Below are positions 16,592 through 24,602 of a stretch of DNA of 64,000 nucleotides, in pieces. The position numbers and the translations under genes are program-made. This DNA is from Echinicola salinicaeni. GTDB lineage: Bacteria; Bacteroidota; Bacteroidia; Cytophagales; Cyclobacteriaceae. The stretch spans positions 62,001-126,000 of the forward strand of contig NZ_JACODZ010000004.1 of the NCBI RefSeq assembly GCF_014280965.1, written 5' to 3'. How positions within the stretch are numbered: position 1 is the stretch's first letter; each line of letters starts with the position of its first letter. The notes beneath the pieces are model-generated. The model worked only from the letters and a program-made list of their open reading frames with translations, searched no databases and had not been told where the DNA came from.

Positions 16592-18799
16592 ATGAAAAGA
16601 ATGAAAAGAACCATTAAAGAACTACAGAAAATCCACGTCCAGCAGGTGGGGGAGTACTCTTGTGGACTGGCATGCCTGAGCTCCCTTTCAGCATACTATG
16701 ATGGAGGCATCTCTCAAGAGAAGCTTCGGGAATCAAGTGGTACCACAATCAATGGAACCTCCATGCTGGGGCTTTTACAGGCGGCAGAGAAAATTGGTTT
16801 TGAAGCGAAAGGCTTTGAGGCGGAAGTGGACCACCTCAAGGAGTTTTCCGATCCTGTGATCCTCCATGTGGTGATGGAAGGTAAGCAAGAGCATTTTGTA
16901 ATCAGCTATGGGGTTTTGGAGGGCCGTTTTGTGTTAGGGGATCCTGCCAAGGGTATCTTGATGTATTCGGAAAATGAGTTAGCTGCAATTTGGCAATCCA
17001 AAACTTTGCTGACGATCACACCAGGAGTGAATTTTCACACGCGTAAGGCTGACAAAAGAAACCGATGGATGTGGTTTGTGGAATTGATCAGCGAGGATAT
17101 TCCTATCCTTACCGTAGCTGTTACCATAGGGATACTGATGGCATTGGCAGGGTTGTCCACAGCCATTTTTTCTCAAAAGCTGATTGACGATTTTTTGCCA
17201 AATATGGAAAAGGAGAAGATCGTAATTGGACTCGTTGCTTTGGCATTGTTGCTAGGGTTAAGGGCTTTGTTGGGCTATTTGCAAGGAATGTTTATGGCAC
17301 GACAGGGAAAGGAGCTAAATGTCCGAATAGTAAAGTCCTTCATCGAAAAGATCATTCGCCTTCCGATCCCCGTCCTGAACAGTTACAGTACAGGCGATCT
17401 GGTGGCACGGATGAATGACTCTATGCGAATCCGAAGGACGGTGGCTCTGCTGACCGGTAATGTAGCGATTAATGTCTTGGTGGTGTTGGTTTCAATCGGC
17501 TACATTTACTATCTCTCCTGGCCTATTGGGTTAGTATGTATGATAGGATTGGTTTTCTTTACAGCGGTGGGTATCCGTTTTCATAGTCCTATCCTATCGT
17601 TTCAAAAAGAAGTGATGGAGGCACACAGTCAAAATGAAGCGCAGTATCTGGAATCACTGTCAGGTATCCATACGGTGAGGTCTTATGGTAAGGAAGAGGT
17701 GTTTCAGGAACGGATCAATATGGTCTATGGACAGTACCAAGGCAAAAGCTATGACCTGGCCATTGTGGCGAACAGGTTCGGCTTTTTTACCCAACTGGTA
17801 TCGGCGGTATTCCTAAGCCTGATGTTTGCATTGGGTGTATGGATGATCCTGGAGGGACACCTGTTGCTCGGTGAGCTGATGGCCGTGCTGACAGTGGGAG
17901 GAGGAATCATTCCCGGAGTGGCCTCCCTGATCGTAGCCAATATCCAGATTCAGGAAGCTAAGGTGGCTTTTGACAGGCTTTACGAGATAGCCTCTCTGAA
18001 AAAGGAAAATCCCGGAAGGGGTATGGACGAGAAAGTAGTTCGCTTGGAAGAGAATACCCAGAAAATGGTCTTGGAGAACGTGTCTTTTCGATTTGCTGGA
18101 AAGCTTGCTGTTTTGACCAATGTGAGTTTTTCCTTGGACCAAGGGGAAATGGTGGCATTATTTGGGAAAGTAGGCTCGGGGAAAACGACACTGGTTAACC
18201 TCTTACAGGGATTTTATATACCAGAAACGGGTTGCCTTAAAATTGGAGACAAAGCAATCAATAATTGGCTTCTTGCGGATTGGAGAAAGCAGATAGCGGT
18301 AATCTCCCAGACTGAAAAGATCTTCAATACCACGATACTGGACAATATCTGCATGAGCCATGATATAGAAGAATGGCAAAGGTGCGGGGAGTTTTTGAAG
18401 AAGATAGGGTTAGAAAGTTTTTTTGCGCGGTTTGACCAAGGGGTGATGACCCTATGTGGGGAAAATGGCCAAAACCTCAGTGGCGGGCAGAAGCAGCTGG
18501 TGGCCATTGCACGGGCACTCTATAAGCAGCCAATGTTTTTGGTGTTAGACTAGGCCACTTCGGCCATGGATTTCGATACAGAGCGGGAGGTATTGCTGTT
18601 GCTGAAAAGGACTATGTACGCCTACGGGCAGGGGCTATTGCTGGTCACCCACCGGGTAGGTCTGGCCAAACAAGCAGACAGGATAATGATCCTCAAGCAG
18701 GGGAGTATCGCAGGAGAAGGAGCTCATGAAGAACTCGCCCTTGGAGCCAACGAATATGCGGAGGCTTATCAACAGATCATCCAGGAAACCATTAAATAG
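16592..18799 (+). pseudogene. Peptidase C39-containing ABC exporter for GG-leader peptides, interrupted by TAG at the Walker B glutamate
   Basis: From ATG 16592 the frame codes 653 residues, then TAG (18551-18553), then 81 more in-frame residues to TAG 18799. Read through, the length (735) is normal for PCAT transporters. Domains in order: C39 peptidase (Cys24 in GEYSCGLACL; His in EHFVISYG; Asp in LGDPAKG), six-helix exporter domain (about 165-450), then ATPase with Walker A GKVGSGKTT, signature LSGGQKQ and Walker B FLVLD. The stop stands exactly where the catalytic Glu of VLDEATSAMD should be; ATSAMD follows at once. The D loop and H loop (LLVTHR) lie in the downstream part. It would cleave and export the GG-leader peptide encoded at 19098. 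The truncated protein should not hydrolyse ATP, so it is probably inactive unless the stop is suppressed or a sequence error. Confidence 0.9.
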
Positions 18800-18806
18800 C
18801 GACATC

Positions 18807-19019
18807 ATGGGAGGACTGAAATACTACGAAAGGACAAAGCTTCTGATAGAGTTGATTGAAAATAGGAAAACGGGCAGGCCGGTGGAACTCGCTAGAAAGT
18901 TGGGGGTCCAGGAAAGGTCGGTATATCGAATATTGGAAGATCTGAAGTTATCTATGGAAAAGGATATCCAGTATTGTAAAGAGAATAAAAGTTATGTTTT
19001 TCTTGAAAAAAATGACTGA
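18807..19019 (+). CDS. Small HTH protein, copy 2
   Basis: 70 residues from ATG 18807, seven bases after the end of the exporter frame, so cotranscribed with it. ELARKLGVQERSVYRIL forms the helix-turn-helix, and the end YVFLEKND is shared with copy 1 (15369-15617). The N-terminus differs from copy 1. It lies directly between the exporter and the peptide precursor gene, so a regulatory role in expression of the peptide is likely. No sensor or dimerisation domain is seen. Confidence 0.8.
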   Translation: MGGLKYYERTKLLIELIENRKTGRPVELARKLGVQERSVYRILEDLKLSMEKDIQYCKENKSYVFLEKND

Positions 19020-19049
19020 CTGACAGGAAATGTCAGTGGATCAGGGATA
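18828..19049 (+). repeat. 222-base direct repeat, copy 2
   Basis: Second copy of 15426-15647. It includes the same seven-pair hairpin (19019-19037), which starts at the last base of the HTH stop codon and lies about 60 bases before the peptide start codon. Confidence 0.8.
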
Positions 19050-19097
19050 AATTGAATCTGTTAATAAATCTATTTTTAAATTTAAATTTTGTAGATT

Positions 19098-19289
19098 ATG
19101 AAAGAGCTAAGTTTTGAGAGAATGGAGAGAGTAAAAGGTGGAAAATGTACTTTTGCATCCGATATGGCAGTTCTTGCAGCCACCACTGCGGCTGGAGCGA
19201 TAATTGGAATAGCCAGTTTTGGTATGGGTACTTTTCTTGTAGTTGGAGTAAGTGCTGCCTACAGTTATGGATGCCATAATATAGTGTGA
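19098..19289 (+). CDS. Double-glycine leader peptide precursor (bacteriocin-like or signalling peptide)
   Basis: 63 residues. The leader of 15 residues (MKELSFERMERVKGG) fits the double-glycine type: hydrophobic residues at the usual spacing (Leu4, Phe6, Met9, Val12) before Gly14-Gly15. Cleavage after Gly15 gives a 48-residue peptide with Cys17 and Cys59 near the two ends and a glycine/alanine-rich hydrophobic centre (TAAGAIIGIASFG). That suits a class II-type pore-forming bacteriocin, possibly closed by one disulfide. It follows the C39 exporter and HTH genes, is followed by a strong hairpin terminator, and has a thioredoxin-fold gene in the same island. No similarity to a named bacteriocin was recognised. 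Confidence 0.8.
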   Translation: MKELSFERMERVKGGKCTFASDMAVLAATTAAGAIIGIASFGMGTFLVVGVSAAYSYGCHNIV

Positions 19290-19295
19290 TATTAT

Positions 19296-19347
19296 AAAAT
19301 CAACAAGTTTAAATTTTTTTAACCTTCAACTTGTTGATTTTATTTTT
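19296..19347 (+). terminator. Strong hairpin after the peptide gene, with a promoter-like element in its tail
   Basis: A 14-pair perfect stem (19296-19309 with 19328-19341) with an 18-base loop is followed by TATTTTTG. It begins seven bases after the peptide stop. Terminators at this spot commonly let structural peptide mRNA exceed that of downstream genes. The tail TATTTTTG (19341-19348) also fits the Bacteroidetes -7 consensus TAnnTTTG and could start transcription of the next genes. Confidence 0.75.
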
Positions 19348-19366
19348 GTAATTTATTTATAGGGTT

Positions 19367-20038
19367 TTGAATATAAATGTATTAAAAAGTGCTATATCAC
19401 TTATTGGTAGTTTTGTTTATTTAAATAAGTGCTTATTAACAAATGACTTGGATCAAGGTAGTAAAGGTGATCAATTTCTGAAAATAGTCCAGTATTTAGT
19501 ACGTTATTTTGTTGTTTTAGTAAACATATCGTTAATATGTTTTTTATACTTCACTAATGATTTTAGGATTGAAATAGGAGGGCTAATTTTCTTTATATTT
19601 TTAGATTTTTTGACAAAATTTATTTTCCCTTCTAATTCTCTTGTGGTCGGGAATAACTTAATAAGGATTTGTCTGGTGAAATCAAGACTTCTCAAATGTT
19701 TAGGATTAATGATTGTTTTTAACACAACTATAATGATTCTGGGGGGGCTTTTAATTGTTAGGTATTCTTTTGTCCAGAAATCTTTATTTATTGAAATGGT
19801 ATATATTGAGAAGGCAATTATATTTTCTGTCTTAAATAGTATTATGTTGAATGTTATTTTGTTGGTGAATAAAGAAAGGTTATTTGTGATAATTAAGTTT
19901 CTCTTTTTGTTTGTTTTTTCAGTGGTAGGTGTTTTATACCTAAATGGATTGATGAGTTATTTGGTAATGATAGGTAGTGTGGTGGTAATGTGGGGATTCT
20001 TTGTAGGATTTATAAAGAAAGAAACTTATGTTATTTAA
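19367..20038 (+). CDS. Predicted membrane protein, possible ABC permease subunit of a peptide-immunity module
   Basis: Up to 223 residues from TTG 19367, the first plausible start; no earlier ATG is in frame. It has about five or six membrane helices and no recognised family motif. The DNA is clearly AT-richer than the exporter region to the left. Its end overlaps the next gene by 11 bases, and that gene overlaps an ABC ATPase gene, so the three form one unit. An ATPase with two membrane partners beside a bacteriocin-like precursor resembles the LanFEG/BacEFG type of immunity exporter. That role is inferred from context only. Confidence 0.65.
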   Translation: MNINVLKSAISLIGSFVYLNKCLLTNDLDQGSKGDQFLKIVQYLVRYFVVLVNISLICFLYFTNDFRIEIGGLIFFIFLDFLTKFIFPSNSLVVGNNLIRICLVKSRLLKCLGLMIVFNTTIMILGGLLIVRYSFVQKSLFIEMVYIEKAIIFSVLNSIMLNVILLVNKERLFVIIKFLFLFVFSVVGVLYLNGLMSYLVMIGSVVVMWGFFVGFIKKETYVI

Positions 20039-20723
20039 TAAAGTTAGCTTCATGCTGAGGCAGGAATCTTATTTGTTTGTAAGAAATAAAGTCACTAAAA
20101 TATATAGTATTGGTTCATTCATTGCTCTAATCTTGAGTGTTTTTTTGTTATTTATACTTAGGAAAGCACAAATACCAATGTCCGTTAATCAAGATATCTT
20201 GGCATTATTTATTGTAGGTGGTCATATCTATATTTATGGCGTTTACTCATTTAGTTGGGAAAACTCCTTTAAAAAGATTGCGCTAAATAATGCTGACTAT
20301 TTTTTGTTAATTATTTGGGTAAAGGTTATTTTGAACTTTTTCATTTCTTCTATGATTTTAGTTGTTGTCGGTGCTGTTTTTCATTATAAATTGGGAGAGG
20401 GGGTGAAGCTTTTAATAATTGCTTGGGGATATTCTGTTTCTATTGGAATTTGGTTAACGCTGTTTTTAACGTCTTTTCAGCAAAGATTTATTGATCTATA
20501 TGATGACCGGTTTGTCTTTATTAGGCAGCCTCCTGTCCATATTTTGGTTATCGCTACTAATTTCTTGATTTATATTATTATTTGTAAGTTATGTAGGTAT
20601 TACTCCTATGAAACCAATTATATCTTAATTATTTATAGTATTTGTTTTATTATTTTAATAGTCTTGTTTCCTTTTATTATAAAAAGAATTACTAAAAATC
20701 TAAAAGTTTTTGTCGATGCTTGA
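20028..20723 (+). CDS. Predicted ABC-2-like membrane permease subunit
   Basis: 231 residues with about six membrane helices, lysine-rich ends and low GC. No motif gives a named family. It overlaps the gene before it by 11 bases and the ATPase gene after it by eight (ATG 20716 lies inside its last codons). This coupling makes it the probable permease partner of that ATPase. Substrate unknown; expelling the island's own peptide is a reasonable guess. Confidence 0.65.
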   Translation: MLFNKVSFMLRQESYLFVRNKVTKIYSIGSFIALILSVFLLFILRKAQIPMSVNQDILALFIVGGHIYIYGVYSFSWENSFKKIALNNADYFLLIIWVKVILNFFISSMILVVVGAVFHYKLGEGVKLLIIAWGYSVSIGIWLTLFLTSFQQRFIDLYDDRFVFIRQPPVHILVIATNFLIYIIICKLCRYYSYETNYILIIYSICFIILIVLFPFIIKRITKNLKVFVDA

Positions 20724-21357
20724 AATAATTGATTTAGAAATAAAAATTGAAGGGTTTGAATTAAGATTGGAAAAAAATATCATTATAAACTCATTTGAGA
20801 AGGTACTTATAACTGGACAAAATGGAGCAGGGAAATCAGTTTTTCTTTATTCAATTCTTAATATGATTAAAAGTAGAAAAGGAACTATTTTAATTAATGG
20901 ATGCCCAAATGATGGTAGTGGCTGGCAAAAATATGTAGGGGCATATTTAGATCAGTATTTTTTAATACCACATCTAAGGCCTATAGAACATTTAAAATAT
21001 GTTGGTATGTTAAAGATGGTAAATGGAACATTATTCAATGATGTGATGAAAACTGCAATTGATAGATTAGGCTTTGATGTTTTTCAAAACAGGTTTATTC
21101 GAGAATTGTCTGAAGGTAACCGAAAAAAACTTGGGTTAATTTCTAGCCTGATAGGTACGCCACAATTACTATTATGGGATGAACCTTTTTCTAGCCTGGA
21201 TGATAAATCAAAAGAAAGCTTGATTAATTTAATTAAGGATTTGAAAAAACATACTGTGTTGTATTCTGAACATTTGTCAGTTTTTGAATGTCCTCATGAT
21301 AGGCGCTTAGAAGTTTTAAATGGTATAGTTAGAGATAGCAAGAGAATAAGGTGTTGA
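20716..21357 (+). CDS. ABC transporter ATP-binding protein
   Basis: 213 residues from ATG 20716. Walker A is GQNGAGKS (about residue 35), the signature is variant (LSEGNRKKLGL instead of LSGGQ), Walker B is LLLWDEPFSSLD with the catalytic Glu present, and the H-loop region is LYSEHLSVF, with Glu-His in the usual position. Short length and single ATPase domain fit ABC-2 exporters such as drug or bacteriocin immunity transporters. It completes the AT-rich three-gene unit. In contrast to the exporter upstream, its active site is intact. Confidence 0.88.
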   Translation: MLEIIDLEIKIEGFELRLEKNIIINSFEKVLITGQNGAGKSVFLYSILNMIKSRKGTILINGCPNDGSGWQKYVGAYLDQYFLIPHLRPIEHLKYVGMLKMVNGTLFNDVMKTAIDRLGFDVFQNRFIRELSEGNRKKLGLISSLIGTPQLLLWDEPFSSLDDKSKESLINLIKDLKKHTVLYSEHLSVFECPHDRRLEVLNGIVRDSKRIRC

Positions 21358-21411
21358 AAAATAAAACTGTGTCATTTTTCTTATACAGACTCTTCTTTCC
21401 ATAATAAAATC

Positions 21412-22041
21412 ATGAAACCATTTTTTATATTATCGGGCTATTCTTTTGCCCTATACATTGCTACGCTATTGTTGATTGATTTTGAGGGGATGCTGCTGAA
21501 CGAAGTGTTAAATGATGATGTTTTGGAGCTCTCATTTAAGGAAATCCAGGCAACGATCGACAAAGTGCTGTTCTGGAACAGGTTCAGTGTGCTGTTTGCC
21601 TTTCTGATGTTTGTGGTAAAGTGTTTTTTGGTGGCAATATTGCTTTATGCGGGGTTGTTTTTTGCTGACCGGTATAAGGAGGTAAGGCTGGGGACGCTTT
21701 TTGGTATTGCGGTATATGCGGAAGTGGTTTTTGTAATCGCCGGATTGGTGAAGCTAGTTTACGTGTCGGCTTATGGTCTCAGCTATCAGGAGTTTGTTAC
21801 TTTTTATCCCTTATCGATGACCAATCTCTTTGATTTGGAAAACATTCATCCAGTTTTCAGCTATCCGCTACAGTTGGTTAATTTGTTTGAGTTGGCCTAT
21901 GTGTTTGTATTGGTGTATTTGGTAAAGGAGGAACTGGAACTGAGCATGCTTAAAAGTTCTCACATTGTCTTGGGGTCCTATGGTACGGCTCTGTTTTGTT
22001 GGGGGGTGTTTATAGTCTTTATTACCTTGAATATGTCGTGA
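21412..22041 (+). CDS. Polytopic membrane protein of the peptide island
   Basis: 209 residues with about five membrane helices (near residues 5-20, 60-90, 100-125, 150-170 and 185-207). No family was recognised with certainty; the layout faintly resembles Yip1-like proteins. Base composition returns to that of the exporter region. It is one base from the following thioredoxin-fold gene, so the two are surely cotranscribed and may act together in peptide maturation or tolerance. Confidence 0.6.
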   Translation: MKPFFILSGYSFALYIATLLLIDFEGMLLNEVLNDDVLELSFKEIQATIDKVLFWNRFSVLFAFLMFVVKCFLVAILLYAGLFFADRYKEVRLGTLFGIAVYAEVVFVIAGLVKLVYVSAYGLSYQEFVTFYPLSMTNLFDLENIHPVFSYPLQLVNLFELAYVFVLVYLVKEELELSMLKSSHIVLGSYGTALFCWGVFIVFITLNMS

Positions 22042-22042
22042 T

Positions 22043-22555
22043 ATGAGAAATAGGCTTAAGCTTATTGTGCTCTTTTTGGTGATCGTTTTTCTTGGGGTGA
22101 TGGGGTGTCTGATCATGGATCGGGTAAAGAAAAAGAAAATAGTGGCAGAGAGGGTTCGCCAGTTTCCCGATTTTACGCTCTACAGGGCTGATGGAGAAAA
22201 GCTTGTCACTGAAGAGCTGTCTTATGATCAGCCGATCATTTTGATTTATTTTAATTCTACTTGTTACCTGTGCCAAAAGGAAATAGAGGCCATTAAGGAA
22301 AGGTTGGAGGAATTTGAGGATGTCCAAATATTGTTGGTTTCTAGCGAACAGGTTAAGGTGATCTGTAAATTTGCCAAAAGGATGGAATTGAATAATTGTA
22401 AAAACATACATTGGTTCCAAGATAAGGGCATGGAGGTGGCTGTGTATTATGATATAGGCAGTGTTCCGGAGATTTTTCTTTATGATCGCTCGGGTAGTTT
22501 GGTCAGAAGTTACCAAGGGACGGTGAAGGTGGATAAGTTATTGGATAGCTTTTGA
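22043..22555 (+). CDS. Membrane-anchored thioredoxin-fold protein (TlpA/redoxin-like)
   Basis: 170 residues with one N-terminal membrane helix (about 5-24), the rest probably periplasmic. The thioredoxin fold is marked by FPDFTLYRADGEK, the active-site CYLC after IYFNST, and the cis-Pro element SVPEIFLYD. Such proteins are thiol-disulfide oxidoreductases or bacterioferritin-comigratory-type redoxins. Since the island's peptide has two cysteines near its ends, this protein may form or reduce that disulfide. It closes the island; a convergent VWA operon follows after 114 bases. Confidence 0.8.
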   Translation: MRNRLKLIVLFLVIVFLGVMGCLIMDRVKKKKIVAERVRQFPDFTLYRADGEKLVTEELSYDQPIILIYFNSTCYLCQKEIEAIKERLEEFEDVQILLVSSEQVKVICKFAKRMELNNCKNIHWFQDKGMEVAVYYDIGSVPEIFLYDRSGSLVRSYQGTVKVDKLLDSF

Positions 22556-22586
22556 GATGAAATTTTTGAGACTTTTTTGGGTTTGG

Positions 22587-22610
22587 GTCCAAGTCTCTCA
22601 ACTTGGACCT
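22587..22610. terminator. Hairpin between convergent operons
   Basis: GGTCCAAG (22587-22594) and CTTGGACC (22603-22610) form an eight-pair perfect stem around TCTCTCAA. It has no T tract directly after it, so termination here is only likely from its position between convergent genes. TTATGAGACAGT, also present near 10332, follows at 22622. Confidence 0.45.
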
Positions 22611-22669
22611 GTCGTCACGGATTATGAGACAGTGCTACAATCCAACAAATAGACGATTTGACCATACTT

Positions 22670-23716
22670 TTAATCCAAAAGGAAGTTATTGACAAAGGTG
22701 CTTTTCAAGGTGAGCCAGATAAAGAAGAAGATAATGGCGAAGAACAAATAGGGTCTATAGAAATCCTGTGTTTCCTTATACCTTGATTCTAGGATCTCTG
22801 CTTTCTCCATTTGGTTGATCTGCTCAAATATGTTCTCCAGGGCATTGTCATCCGAGGCCCGGAAGAACTGCCCTTTTCCAATTCTGGCCAAATCCCTCAA
22901 GGTGGTTTCGTTCAAATAGGTTTCTACCATTTGAGGTCTGCCAAAAAAGTCCGTTCCATATGGGACCATACCGTCTTTCCCTACCGCAATGGTATATATT
23001 TTAATGTCCATGGCCTCTGCCAGTTCAGCAGCGAAGGTAGGATCTACATTACCGGCATTGTTGTCCCCATCACTGAGCAAAACCATCACTTTGGATTTGG
23101 AATCAGATTCACGCATTCTGTTGGTAGCAGTAGCCACAGCACTACCGATGGCTGTACCTTTTACATCCATCATATCAAATGATATGTCTTCTATCAAGTC
23201 AGTCAGTAATTCATAGTCTGTGGTCAAAGGAGCAAGGGAAAATGCTTCACCGGCAAAAATGACCATGCCTATTCGGTCTCCAAACCGGCCATTGATAAAA
23301 TCAATGGCAGTAGCTTTGGCGGCTTCCAACCTGTTGGGCTCGAAATCCTGCAAGTCCATGGATTCTGAAATATCCAATACCAGCATGATGTCAATACCTT
23401 CTGTGCTTTGCTCCACCTTTTCATTGGACCGCTGTGGTCTGGCCAAGGCAATAATAATCATCAGCATGGCCAGAGAAAAGAAGAGTGTGGGGACTAACCT
23501 CAAATAAGTCCAGGGATTACTGCTTGATACACTTTCCGGTAGAGAAAGTTCCAGCGATGGATTTTTAAGGATTTTAGTGAACTTTCTGATCAATAATATC
23601 AGAGGCACTATCCAAAGAAGGTGCAAGGCCCAAGGGTTTTCCCATTCGTAAGAGCGAAAGGTCTCAGGGAAAAACCAGTTCAGCGAAAACCATTCTGCTA
23701 TATCACTTGCTCTCAT
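22670..23716 (-). CDS. BatA/BatB-like VWA domain membrane protein
   Basis: 348 residues with N-terminal membrane helices (about 30-45 and 75-95) and one near the C-terminus (about 322-340). The VWA domain between them has a complete MIDAS site: DISES (DxSxS) after VLVLD-type strand, a Thr in LTTDYELL and Asp in LLSDGDNN. Such proteins are in Bat (Bacteroides aerotolerance) operons, thought to be surveillance or chaperone systems of the envelope. Its start overlaps the end of the upstream gene by 14 bases. No MoxR ATPase gene is in this cluster, which is unusual for Bat operons. Confidence 0.9.
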   Translation of the reverse strand: MRASDIAEWFSLNWFFPETFRSYEWENPWALHLLWIVPLILLIRKFTKILKNPSLELSLPESVSSSNPWTYLRLVPTLFFSLAMLMIIIALARPQRSNEKVEQSTEGIDIMLVLDISESMDLQDFEPNRLEAAKATAIDFINGRFGDRIGMVIFAGEAFSLAPLTTDYELLTDLIEDISFDMMDVKGTAIGSAVATATNRMRESDSKSKVMVLLSDGDNNAGNVDPTFAAELAEAMDIKIYTIAVGKDGMVPYGTDFFGRPQMVETYLNETTLRDLARIGKGQFFRASDDNALENIFEQINQMEKAEILESRYKETQDFYRPYLFFAIIFFFIWLTLKSTFVNNFLLD

Positions 23717-24602
23717 GGATTTCTTTGATTTTTTGGTGATACATATCTTCGCACACTGATTTTAATTTATCACAAGTCGCCAATAGGTCTTCAGAGGTCC
23801 TGTTGGCATAAATGATGATCTCAATTTTTCTGAAATCATTGACCAGGTCAGGTAATTCCATGAACGCTCCAATTTCAGTGGCCGTCCATTCCCTGTAAGG
23901 TTTACCGGTCAATTCTTCCATATAATCTTTCCAAAGCCAAAGGGTTTCATCAGCAACCTGTAAGCTTGGATTGGATTGTAAGGTTTGTACTGCTGAAGTC
24001 CATTTACCAAGAAATTTCTTATGCTTCTTCTTTATTTTTCTAATGGCCCATTCTTTTTGGAATTTATTACCAAATAAAAGGATAGAGCCTATAATGACGA
24101 TAAGGAGTATGCCCAAAAACATCAACAAATAAGGGTAGTTGAATTCCTTGGGAATGGCTTGGTACTTATCATTGTCCTTGAAGGTAAGCTCCTCTGGCAT
24201 TGGCTTGATGGTCAATTCCAAGTTTAGGTTGTCTTCAATAGGAGAATGCTGAATGCTGTCGTATTTTAATATTTCAAATACAGGAAGAGAATAGGACTTT
24301 ACTGGATCCAAAGAGAAATTGGAAAGATAGTAAATGGCACTGTCCAGTGTGACACTATCGGGGGTATAGGAGGTAAATGTTTGTTTCTCCAAGAAAGCAA
24401 AATCCTGATAGTTAAAAGTAGAATCTGGAAAAACAATATTCATTTCCGAAGGATATTCCGCCTTCAGAACATAGCCTACTCTTTCCCCTAATTTGGCAGA
24501 ATCCTGGAGGAAATAGCCATCCAACTTCAGCTTTTGGGCCTGAAGGTTAGAAGAGAATATTACTAATAAAATGCTAATGAAGAATCCTTTGAACTTACCC
24601 AC
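23703..24602 (-). CDS. Bat-operon membrane protein with signal peptide
   Basis: 299 residues: a signal peptide (ending near LQAQ), a periplasmic beta-rich part of about 130 residues, one membrane helix (about 158-176), and a basic helical cytoplasmic tail. The layout matches the short BatD-like or unnamed proteins between DUF58 and VWA genes in Bacteroidetes. It overlaps the upstream DUF58 gene by eight bases and the downstream VWA gene by 14, so the three are translationally coupled. Confidence 0.75.
   Translation of the reverse strand: MGKFKGFFISILLVIFSSNLQAQKLKLDGYFLQDSAKLGERVGYVLKAEYPSEMNIVFPDSTFNYQDFAFLEKQTFTSYTPDSVTLDSAIYYLSNFSLDPVKSYSLPVFEILKYDSIQHSPIEDNLNLELTIKPMPEELTFKDNDKYQAIPKEFNYPYLLMFLGILLIVIIGSILLFGNKFQKEWAIRKIKKKHKKFLGKWTSAVQTLQSNPSLQVADETLWLWKDYMEELTGKPYREWTATEIGAFMELPDLVNDFRKIEIIIYANRTSEDLLATCDKLKSVCEDMYHQKIKEIHESK

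Noticed and set aside
18566-18799. Separate small gene starting at ATG 18566 after the exporter
   Set aside because: It is in the same frame as the exporter and continues its Walker B, D-loop and H-loop sequence, so it is the broken end of that gene.
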